DNA of 8,102 nucleotides, from positions 1 to 8,102 of the forward strand of contig CAJTPP010000090.1 of the NCBI GenBank assembly GCA_910578235.1. The letters run 5' to 3'. This DNA comes from an uncultured Clostridia bacterium. GTDB taxonomy: Bacteria; Bacillota; Clostridia; UBA1381. The position numbers and the translations under genes are program-made. The notes beneath the pieces are model-generated. The model ran no database searches. It saw only the letters and a program-made list of their open reading frames with translations, and was not told the origin of the DNA. Shown here in pieces: positions 1 to 3,858 of the stretch (position 1 is its first letter; every line of letters starts with the position of its first letter).

Positions 1-43
1 CGCCTACTGCTCCGTCCATACCCGAGCCATTTGGCTGAGTATT
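1..43 (-). other. 5' leader of a transcript running off the left edge (probable second toxin-mRNA leader)
   Basis: This is the minus-strand sequence downstream of the promoter at 44-72. Seven bases after the -10 box there is a short hairpin (AGCC, loop AAAT, GGCT; 25-36), followed by a G-rich stretch. The leader of the toxin gene at 290-352 also has a small hairpin exactly seven bases after its -10 box, with a different sequence, and then a similar GGAC...GGCG stretch. I infer a diverged copy of the same leader, whose gene lies outside the window. An eight-codon ATG...TAG frame is present but has no ribosome binding site, so I do not call it. Confidence 0.45.
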
Positions 44-93
44 ATTATACCACATCTTATATTACGCTTCAATTACAATATTCTATCATTTAG
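44..93 (-). promoter_or_regulatory. Sigma-A-type promoter P1, paralogue of the toxin promoter
   Basis: On the minus strand, TTGAAG (67-72), a 17-bp spacer and a perfect TATAAT (44-49) with an upstream TG (extended -10) form a strong promoter reading out of the left edge. Over 50 bp it aligns without gaps to the toxin promoter at 425-474. By hand count 39 of 50 positions match, including an identical 15-base block (70-84 against 451-465 reads nearly the same). This indicates a duplicated promoter segment. Confidence 0.75.
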
Positions 94-115
94 TCAACGC
101 CTGCCATTCTCAATA

Positions 116-145
116 CAAAGGACACCCCGTAAGAGGTGTCCTTTG
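116..145. terminator. 11-bp perfect hairpin, possible terminator of the toxin transcript
   Basis: CAAAGGACACC (116-126) and GGTGTCCTTTG (135-145) are perfectly complementary around an 8-base loop. Neither side is followed by a long T tract (the minus side reads TATTG), so intrinsic termination would be weak. It lies between promoter P1 and the antitoxin promoter, where the minus-strand toxin mRNA would be expected to end. A 3' processing or stability hairpin is the alternative. A loosely similar hairpin at 2494-2513 is also followed by CCTTTGCTCT. Confidence 0.5.
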
Positions 146-160
146 CTCTGCATTATACGC

Positions 161-189
161 TTGACAAAAGCAATATAATGTGATATAGT
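161..189 (+). promoter_or_regulatory. Strong promoter for the antisense (antitoxin) RNA
   Basis: TTGACA (161-166), a 17-bp spacer and TATAGT (184-189) preceded by TGA (extended -10) give a near-consensus vegetative promoter. The start of transcription should lie near 195. No translated frame follows, and an intrinsic terminator lies about 100 nt downstream, so the product is a short RNA. Confidence 0.8.
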
Positions 190-194
190 TTAGA

Positions 195-299
195 TATAAA
201 GGAACGGCGATAAGTTGTTCCGCATAATTTTATGGTTTTTTGTAGAAGTTTATTCTACCCAACCGCTCATTACTGCGAATAATGGGCGGTTATTTTTTT
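195..299 (+). ncRNA. Candidate type I antitoxin RNA, about 105 nt, antisense to the toxin 3' end
   Basis: The RNA is bounded by the promoter at 161-189 and the terminator at 261-299. Three hairpins can be read: GGAAC/GTTCC (201-205 with 217-221), GTAGAA/TTCTAC with a 5-base loop (242-247 with 253-258), and the 12-bp terminator stem. It is convergent with, and complementary to, the last three codons and the 3' untranslated part of the small hydrophobic ORF at 290-352. That is the 3'-overlap layout of Gram-positive type I pairs such as bsrG/SR4 and txpA/RatA. The only ATG frame inside is 16 codons with no ribosome binding site. Function is inferred from layout. A plain terminator-ended sRNA with another target is possible. 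Confidence 0.65.
261..299 (+). terminator. Intrinsic terminator of the antitoxin RNA
   Basis: AACCGCTCATTA (261-272) pairs with TAATGGGCGGTT (280-291) in a 12-bp stem with one G-U pair and a 7-base loop, followed by A and seven T residues. It works only in the plus direction, because the minus side continues GGGTAGAA. The stop codon of the small toxin ORF overlaps the outer end of this stem. Confidence 0.85.
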
Positions 300-352
300 A
301 TCCCTATAACAAGCAAAAGAACAATAATTAAAATTAAAGTCTGTTCGCTCAT
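290..352 (-). CDS. Candidate type I toxin: 20-residue hydrophobic peptide
   Basis: ATG at 352-350 is preceded at 7 nt by AGGAG, which is ideal spacing. The frame runs 20 codons to TAA: a short polar start (MSEQ), a run of 14 mostly aliphatic residues (TLILIIVLLLVIGI), and KK at the end. This is the profile of a minimal membrane peptide. In length and composition it resembles the 18-19 residue Ibs toxins of E. coli, and the C-terminal lysines recall clostridial and Bacillus type I toxins. Homology to any family is not claimed. It has its own promoter (425-453), a leader of about 65 nt with a sequestered Shine-Dalgarno (357-374), and a convergent antisense RNA over its 3' end. Together these favour a membrane-depolarising toxin kept silent by the RNA. 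A leader peptide or other small membrane protein remains possible. Confidence 0.65.
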   Translation of the reverse strand: MSEQTLILIIVLLLVIGIKK

Positions 353-356
353 GATT

Positions 357-374
357 CTACTCCTTTCGGAATAG
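357..374 (-). promoter_or_regulatory. Hairpin hiding the toxin Shine-Dalgarno
   Basis: In the toxin mRNA, CTATTCC, a GAAA loop and GGAGTAG form a 7-bp stem (one U-G pair) capped by a GNRA tetraloop. The GGAG of the ribosome binding site is fully inside the stem. Upstream, GCGG/CCGC around TTGTT (stem within 375-387) adds a second small hairpin. Burying the ribosome binding site of the primary transcript is a known property of type I toxin mRNAs. Confidence 0.65.
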
Positions 375-405
375 CGGAACAACCGCCCAGCTGTCCCTTA
401 TATCA

Positions 406-418
406 CGGTCAATGACCG
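406..418 (-). promoter_or_regulatory. Short hairpin at the toxin mRNA 5' end
   Basis: CGGTCA, one base, TGACCG is a 13-bp palindrome just downstream of the -10 box, so it sits at or near the transcript 5' end, where it can fold as a 5-bp stem with a 3-base loop. It could stabilise the mRNA or be an operator. The paralogous leader at 25-36 has a hairpin of different sequence at the same distance from its -10 box, which favours an RNA role. Confidence 0.5.
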
Positions 419-424
419 ATTATC

Positions 425-474
425 ATTATATCACATTCTATTTTTCATTACAATTACAATATTATTTCACTTAG
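425..474 (-). promoter_or_regulatory. Sigma-A-type promoter P2 of the toxin gene
   Basis: On the minus strand TTGTAA (448-453), a 17-bp spacer and TATAAT (425-430), with TGA just upstream (extended -10), predict a start near 418-420. The similarity to promoter P1 extends upstream to 474. No terminator hairpin separates the end of the ImmA-like gene (486) from this promoter, so some read-through into the toxin gene is possible. Confidence 0.75.
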
Positions 475-485
475 ATTATTTTCCC

Positions 486-1115
486 TTATTTCAACAACGG
501 CTCTATTCTTGCTGATAATAAATCTGTTATTTTACCATAAACATTCCGTTTTGATTTCTTTTTAAACCGATTGCACAACATTATTTCTATATTTGACAAT
601 GTATGACAATGGCTAACTCTATCACTTATTATCTTAACAAATTTATCATCAAGTAAGACAGTATCTTTAATTTTTCTGAATGTTATATGTAATTTTTTCA
701 AAACACACACCGGAGCAAGAAATTCCAGAGCAAAAGCATTAGCTTCATCTTCTTGTCCCCTGTCAATCAATCCCCATGGCGTATATGCCATTATAACGCT
801 GTCAGACATATGCCCCATTGCTATATGTCCCAATTCATGAGCAAGCAAAAGTCTTTCGTTATCCGCAGACACGCCTATTTTGATAAACACTATTTTTTCT
901 TTCTCGCTCTTATATGTAAATGCTTCTGTTCTTCCTACAAGCGGTAATACTCCGAGTTTTTTAAGAATTTCAACATGCGCGTCACAATCTGTACTGTATT
1001 TTATAATATTATATCCATAGTTGCATAAAGCTTGTTTGACATGCTCCGTTGTAATCGGAAACTCATTTATATTATTTTCAAGCAGTGTCCGGACAGCATA
1101 ATATCTTTCCTGCAT
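486..1115 (-). CDS. ImmA/IrrE-family zinc metallo-endopeptidase
   Basis: A cytosolic protease of about 209 residues. The zinc-binding motif HELGH (residues 94-98 of the longest frame) and the downstream EDEANAFALEFLAP segment, whose EAN glutamate is the likely third zinc ligand, define the ImmA/IrrE (peptidase M78) fold. Known members, such as ImmA of ICEBs1, cleave the phage or ICE repressor in response to signals and trigger induction. The start is probably the ATG at 1115, 8 nt after AAGGAGG; a GTG at 1118 is possible. The Shine-Dalgarno overlaps the TAA of the antirepressor gene, so the two are translationally coupled. The usual partner, an HTH repressor, is not in the window. The target could be elsewhere or could be the ribbon-helix-helix protein at 2039. 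The C-terminal 60 residues are basic and match nothing I recognise. Confidence 0.87.
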   Translation of the reverse strand: MQERYYAVRTLLENNINEFPITTEHVKQALCNYGYNIIKYSTDCDAHVEILKKLGVLPLVGRTEAFTYKSEKEKIVFIKIGVSADNERLLLAHELGHIAMGHMSDSVIMAYTPWGLIDRGQEDEANAFALEFLAPVCVLKKLHITFRKIKDTVLLDDKFVKIISDRVSHCHTLSNIEIMLCNRFKKKSKRNVYGKITDLLSARIEPLLK

Positions 1116-1128
1116 CACGATACCCTCC

Positions 1129-1914
1129 TTACGCTGTTTTCTTCTGCTCGATTATCGGCAGTATTCCATCATCTTTCAACAACTCATATATAAACAGTCT
1201 GCCCTTTTGCGTCCACTTCGTTTCCATACGCGTGTCAGGTGTGCCGTCCTTATGGGTTATGTGAATTGTGCGTGAGTGGGTATAACCCTTGTCGTGATAT
1301 TTACTGTACAAAAGCCACTGTCCGCTCTGCTTGTACTGTACCTTGTATTTGTGCAATAGCTGGTTCATTTCCTTACCGCTCATACCGTAATCTTTGGCAA
1401 TCTGCGTTATCGTGACAAGTCCGCCGTTATTCAGAATAATGTCAACATAGTTTGCTTTCGGCTGTAATTCGCCTATAAGCTGTTCCTGTACCTTTATGGT
1501 AGTATTTAACTGCTGATTTTTCTCTCTTTCCGCTTTCAGTGCGGTAAACGCCTGTATTGCAAGGTCGGGATTATTCAGCAGTTCATCAGTAGCATACATG
1601 CCTGTTTTGCGGATTGAGGGAAGAATATCATCAAACACCCAGCGTTCAAACTTTTCCGCTTCTGGTAGCTTACTGTGTGTGATAAGGCGATATATGTCAC
1701 CCTCAGGAATAAAAGCCATTGTCTGCAATCTTCCCAAACTGTCGTTGCCCTGTTTTAGGGTAACGCACTTACAATGTGTTGATATAGCATTATTAGGCTT
1801 TGCATATCCCAATGCTTTTGCCACTTCACTACCACACGCCCATATTTTGCCGTTTTCCTCAATTAACTGCATTTCTCCAAAATCATTGTTTTTAAAAATT
1901 TGTAAATTCTCCAT
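1129..1914 (-). CDS. Phage antirepressor, Bro-N plus KilAC domains
   Basis: A 261-residue protein. Residues about 5-100 match the Bro-N antirepressor domain (KIWACGSEVAKALGYAKP, then an EGDIYRLITHSKLPEAEKFE region and WVFDDILPSIRKTG). Residues about 125-150 form a helical linker. Residues about 150-255 match the KilAC DNA-binding domain (VTITQIAKDYGMSGKEMN helix-turn-helix region, QKGRLFIYELLK at the end). Antirepressors of this type counteract the prophage repressor and favour lytic growth. ATG at 1914 has AGGAGA eight bases upstream. No convincing own promoter is visible. Transcription may come from the ribbon-helix-helix gene upstream, in which case the 15-bp inverted repeat at 1948-1991 would be a hairpin in its leader. 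The gene is coupled to the ImmA-like gene downstream, giving a two-gene induction module. Confidence 0.9.
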   Translation of the reverse strand: MENLQIFKNNDFGEMQLIEENGKIWACGSEVAKALGYAKPNNAISTHCKCVTLKQGNDSLGRLQTMAFIPEGDIYRLITHSKLPEAEKFERWVFDDILPSIRKTGMYATDELLNNPDLAIQAFTALKAEREKNQQLNTTIKVQEQLIGELQPKANYVDIILNNGGLVTITQIAKDYGMSGKEMNQLLHKYKVQYKQSGQWLLYSKYHDKGYTHSRTIHITHKDGTPDTRMETKWTQKGRLFIYELLKDDGILPIIEQKKTA

Positions 1915-1942
1915 TAAAAAAATCTCCTATCAAAATTATTAT

Positions 1943-1971
1943 TTGACAGAAATCTCTATCTATGTTAGAAT
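1943..1971 (+). promoter_or_regulatory. Strong plus-strand promoter for a short RNA
   Basis: TTGACA (1943-1948), a 17-bp spacer and TAGAAT (1966-1971) with TGT just upstream (extended -10). It points away from the antirepressor gene, towards the 3' end of the ribbon-helix-helix gene. No coding frame follows. A terminator lies about 70 nt downstream. Confidence 0.75.
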
Positions 1972-1991
1972 AGATTTAGATAGAGATTTCT
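1948..1991. promoter_or_regulatory. 15-bp perfect inverted repeat around the -10 box (operator candidate)
   Basis: The arms at 1948-1962 and 1977-1991 (core ATCTCTATCTA and its complement) are perfectly complementary with a 14-bp centre that contains the -10 box of the plus-strand promoter. The arms lie one and a half helical turns or more apart around the core promoter, a layout suited to repression by a dimeric regulator. Read as RNA on the minus strand it would also be a stable hairpin in the antirepressor leader. Confidence 0.65.
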
Positions 1992-2049
1992 ATCGGGGCA
2001 ATAACACATTCCGTACTTGTTCAGGGTGACGGTTTGTGTTATTTTTTTT
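1978..2049 (+). ncRNA. Candidate small RNA between antirepressor and regulator genes
   Basis: A predicted RNA of about 70 nt. The first hairpin is GATAGA, loop GATT, TCTATC (1979-1994). The second is the terminator: AATAACACA pairs with TGTGTTATT (2000-2008 with 2035-2043), a U-U internal loop follows, then CCGT pairs with ACGG (2011-2014 with 2029-2032), then eight T residues. There is no ATG in it. It is antisense to any transcript running from the regulator gene into the antirepressor gene and covers the regulator stop codon. Antisense control of antirepressors is known (sar RNA of P22, c4 of P1), but the mechanism here is inference. Confidence 0.6.
2000..2049 (+). terminator. Intrinsic terminator of the small RNA
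   Basis: A 9-bp outer stem and 4-bp inner stem, separated by a symmetric TT/TT loop, are followed directly by a run of T residues at 2042-2049. On the minus strand the hairpin is followed by GCCCCG, so it would not stop transcription of the regulator gene. Confidence 0.75.
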
Positions 2050-2410
2050 CATCGGATAACGGAATTTCCTTGCCACACAACATTTGAATTTCTGCTGCAA
2101 TTTCTCCTAAATTCTCAAACACATTAAAATACTTGTGCGATAATGTGTATCCAGTTTCCCAGCAAGCCTTACTTATAGCATCACTTATATGTTCCTGCAT
2201 TATTTTCAATTTTCTATTATCTGGTACTGCACGAATTTTTTTTCTAAGTTTATTTATTTCCTCCATTTCATCTTGTGAAACCATGTGATTCAAATAACTA
2301 TAAATCAAATCATCTAAAATTTCATTCACATGTTTTCCTTTTTGTAATGCTACCTGTTTTAAACCCATAAGCAATTCCGAATCTAATGTTGTTCTAAATG
2401 CAACTTTCAA
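2039..2410 (-). CDS. Ribbon-helix-helix transcriptional regulator
   Basis: A 123-residue protein. The N-terminal 42 residues fit an Arc/MetJ-type ribbon-helix-helix: a strand KVAFRTT, helix DSELLMGLKQVALQKG, a turn, and helix VNEILDDLIYSYLN. The rest, including a charged helix and a GYTLSHKYFNVFENLGEIAAEI segment, is not recognised. The supported start is TTG at 2410, seven bases after GAGG within AGAGGTGAG. The longest frame begins at TTG 2464, but that triplet is the start of the TTGACA -35 box, and the ATG at codon 10 overlaps the -10 region, so both are rejected. An inverted repeat covers the promoter, which suggests autoregulation. There is no minus-strand terminator after the gene, so it may be co-transcribed with the antirepressor and ImmA-like genes. 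It could alternatively be an antitoxin or an immunity repressor. Confidence 0.8.
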   Translation of the reverse strand: MKVAFRTTLDSELLMGLKQVALQKGKHVNEILDDLIYSYLNHMVSQDEMEEINKLRKKIRAVPDNRKLKIMQEHISDAISKACWETGYTLSHKYFNVFENLGEIAAEIQMLCGKEIPLSDEKK

Positions 2411-2428
2411 GCTCTCACCTCTCTTCTT

Positions 2429-2458
2429 TATGTTCATACTATCATATCTATGAACATA
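2429..2458. promoter_or_regulatory. Operator-like inverted repeat at the regulator promoter
   Basis: TATGTTCATA (2429-2438) and TATGAACATA (2449-2458) are perfect reverse complements 10 bp apart, so their centres are about two helical turns apart. One arm abuts the -35 box and the other overlaps the -10 box. This is a textbook position for autorepression, and paired short sites fit a ribbon-helix-helix protein. Binding by the adjacent gene product is inferred. Confidence 0.7.
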
Positions 2459-2464
2459 TGTCAA
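2436..2464 (-). promoter_or_regulatory. Promoter of the ribbon-helix-helix gene
   Basis: On the minus strand TTGACA (2459-2464), a 17-bp spacer and TAGTAT (2436-2441) with TGA directly upstream (extended -10). Starting near 2430, it leaves a short leader before the ribosome binding site at 2415-2422. Confidence 0.75.
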
Positions 2465-2488
2465 GAGGTTTTTGAAAATTTTTCTATG

Positions 2489-2513
2489 AAAAAGACACTT
2501 CCGAAGAAGTGCC
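2489..2513 (-). terminator. Intrinsic terminator of the DUF6978/DUF1828 operon
   Basis: Minus strand: GGCACTTC, a TTCG tetraloop and GAAGTGTC form an 8-bp stem (one G-U pair), followed by TTTTT. It begins about 8 nt after the stop codon of the DUF1828-like gene and just before the regulator promoter, so it insulates the two transcription units. Confidence 0.85.
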
Positions 2514-2520
2514 TTTGCTC

Positions 2521-3288
2521 TTATGTTAACAATCGACTCACGTATTCATTTCTTTGACTATATGGCATTGCTAGTATACCATATTGTTCAAATGCTGCTG
2601 TGTCATCATTTTTCAATCTATTGTCATCATTTATAATAACCCATAAATCACTTTCTGTCTGTCTAAAACCTTTTGCATCAATCCAATTAAAAATGGTTAA
2701 ATTTCTTGACGATTCATTTATATTATTAATAGTTTTACAAAAAATTTCATTCCTATTTTTAGTTCGTTGTATAAAAAAATCATATGTGTGCGCCGTGCCT
2801 GTTTTTCCTACTAAAGACAAATCTCTTGAATACATAATATTATTTGTATCAAAATAAGTCGCAACATCTTCCGCAAAGAAGTCTTTTACATTATCATGAC
2901 CTAAAACAAACATGTCGTCTGTGTCAATCATAGCTTGTATTAAAAGATGTTTTTTCATTGGAAAAGTCTCTTTATTGGCTCTAATCATAATTTCTTCATT
3001 CTCAAAATACACAGAATATTTTCTGGCTATTTTTTGAAGCATAGCTTTTCTCTTGGGACTGTTTGAAAAATTAACTCCTGAAGAAATTAAATTTCCAATA
3101 ATATATCCATCATCAGACATGGTTATTGTCCCATCTTCATCTTGTTTTACATATATTTGTAAATAATCATTAAATCTATCCAAATATGGTGTCGTCAATT
3201 CGTAATACTCACCAAACTTTGCAACTGAAATCTCACTTTTTATCCATTCTGCATAAGAATTAATCATTTGTTGAATATTTAAATCCAT
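2521..3288 (-). CDS. DUF1828/DUF1829 domain protein, function unknown
   Basis: A 255-residue soluble protein. The first half carries the DUF1828 signature: YELTTPYLDRFNDYLQIYV (29-47), DGTITMSDDGYIIGNL (52-67), then KRKAMLQ and a KKHLLIQAMIDTDDMF segment (112-127). The second half fits DUF1829: GKTGTAHTYDFFI (161-173), FCKTINN (183-189) and WVIINDD (216-222). Family names are from memory of the patterns; no biochemical role is established. ATG at 3288 is 5 nt after GGAGGTG, which overlaps the TAG of the upstream gene, so the pair is translationally coupled. AT-rich codon use sets it apart from the tail genes. It sits where prophages carry cargo. The two-gene, self-contained operon could be a defence or toxin-antitoxin-like system, which is inference. 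Confidence 0.8.
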   Translation of the reverse strand: MDLNIQQMINSYAEWIKSEISVAKFGEYYELTTPYLDRFNDYLQIYVKQDEDGTITMSDDGYIIGNLISSGVNFSNSPKRKAMLQKIARKYSVYFENEEIMIRANKETFPMKKHLLIQAMIDTDDMFVLGHDNVKDFFAEDVATYFDTNNIMYSRDLSLVGKTGTAHTYDFFIQRTKNRNEIFCKTINNINESSRNLTIFNWIDAKGFRQTESDLWVIINDDNRLKNDDTAAFEQYGILAMPYSQRNEYVSRLLT

Positions 3289-3299
3289 AACTACACCTC

Positions 3300-3749
3300 C
3301 TATTCCTCGAATTCTATTTGTGACTGAATTGTTGGAACATCTACTATATTGAATAATTTAAAAAATTCAAAGCACATATCAAACAAATCTTTATTATTTA
3401 CATCAAATGGTATGGCTTCACTCATTTCGTATTTTTCTGAATATATATGCAAATGTGTCCCTTCAATTTTCTTTCCGTTTGATGGATTGACATGCACTGA
3501 TGATGGATTTACGTCAAGTCTTATAAGTATTTGATTATTTGCCTTTACTCTTCCTTGATATGTACATCCATTAGCATTCTTCCCTTTTCTATCAATATTA
3601 ACAGTAAATAAATCATTTTTCTTTTCACCAATAACGTCAAATACTATTTTTCCTTTACATGATGGAAAATCTATTATTTCATCCTTAACTTTGTTTTTCA
3701 TCATATCAATAAGATATTTAGCTTCATCAGTAGTAAGTTTCATTGCCAT
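3300..3749 (-). CDS. DUF6978-like protein, partner of the DUF1828 gene
   Basis: A 149-residue soluble protein of mixed alpha/beta appearance. After a short N-terminal helix (TTDEAKYLIDMMKNKV) come strands with DRKGKNANGCTYQGR, ILIRLDVNPSSVHVNPSNGKKIEGTHLHIY and a C-terminal FDMCFEFFKLFNIV helix. The NPSNGKKIEGTHLHIYSE stretch is the most distinctive. I recall this pattern as DUF6978, commonly found next to DUF1828 proteins, but could not check. The chosen start is ATG at 3749, 7 nt after AGGGGGC. The longest frame starts at TTG 3800, which is the -35 box, so the first 17 codons are rejected. It is first in the operon, 11 bp before the DUF1828-like gene. The conserved His pair (THLH) might bind metal or act in catalysis; that is speculation. 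Confidence 0.72.
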   Translation of the reverse strand: MAMKLTTDEAKYLIDMMKNKVKDEIIDFPSCKGKIVFDVIGEKKNDLFTVNIDRKGKNANGCTYQGRVKANNQILIRLDVNPSSVHVNPSNGKKIEGTHLHIYSEKYEMSEAIPFDVNNKDLFDMCFEFFKLFNIVDVPTIQSQIEFEE

Positions 3750-3761
3750 ACAAACGCCCCC

Positions 3762-3782
3762 TATGATAAATAATTTATCATA
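3762..3782. promoter_or_regulatory. 21-bp palindrome over the -10 box (operator candidate)
   Basis: TATGATAAAT (3762-3771), one A, and ATTTATCATA (3773-3782) form a perfect palindrome with 10-bp arms. It covers the -10 box (3772-3777) and probable start site of the DUF6978/DUF1828 operon and ends before the ribosome binding site. It is a good site for a dimeric repressor. Which protein binds is unknown. Confidence 0.7.
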
Positions 3783-3800
3783 CTTCACAAAATATGTCAA
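3772..3800 (-). promoter_or_regulatory. Promoter of the DUF6978/DUF1828 operon
   Basis: Minus strand TTGACA (3795-3800), a 17-bp spacer and TAAATT (3772-3777) with TGA directly upstream (extended -10). TTGACATAT and TATGATA occur at the same spacing in the ribbon-helix-helix promoter (2436-2464). Confidence 0.7.
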
Positions 3801-3815
3801 TGAAGATTGACATAT
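3792..3815. repeat. 24-bp palindrome joining two divergent -35 boxes
   Basis: ATATGTCAAT (3792-3801), GAAG, and ATTGACATAT (3806-3815) are perfect 10-bp arms. Each arm contains a full TTGACA -35 box, one for the minus-strand operon and one for the plus-strand stalk gene, six bases apart. The two promoters cannot easily be occupied at once. Confidence 0.75.
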
Positions 3816-3835
3816 CCCTCAAAATATTGTATATT
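3807..3835 (+). promoter_or_regulatory. Promoter of the stalk-domain gene
   Basis: TTGACA (3807-3812), a 17-bp spacer and TATATT (3830-3835). Transcription would start near 3842, giving a leader of about 17 nt made up almost entirely of the ribosome binding site. Confidence 0.8.
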
Positions 3836-3858
3836 ATTACCAAAAGGAGGTCATTCAC

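Noticed and set aside
233..283. 16-codon ATG frame inside the antisense RNA (starts near 232)
   Set aside because: No Shine-Dalgarno, mixed composition, and it runs into the terminator stem; unlikely to be translated.
290..352. The 20-codon ORF as a chance frame in a non-coding leader
   Set aside because: It has an ideally spaced AGGAG, its own extended -10 promoter, a continuous hydrophobic core with C-terminal lysines, and a matching antisense RNA, so I kept it as a candidate gene.
1931..2010. Own minus-strand promoter for the antirepressor gene (TTGCCC with weak -10 candidates)
   Set aside because: The best pairs match the consensus poorly at the proper spacing, so no call is made. Transcription from the upstream regulator promoter is as likely.
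1598..2029. Plus-strand open frame of 143 codons over the antirepressor gene and upstream region
   Set aside because: Antisense to a clear Bro-N/KilAC gene, no ribosome binding site, Ser/Cys-rich translation typical of a shadow frame, and it passes through the small RNA promoter and its inverted repeat.
116..2513. The hairpins at 116-145 and 2494-2513 as copies of one mobile repeat
   Set aside because: They share only a loose pattern and a CCTTTGCTCT end. Stem sequences and loops differ, and each fits a local terminator role.
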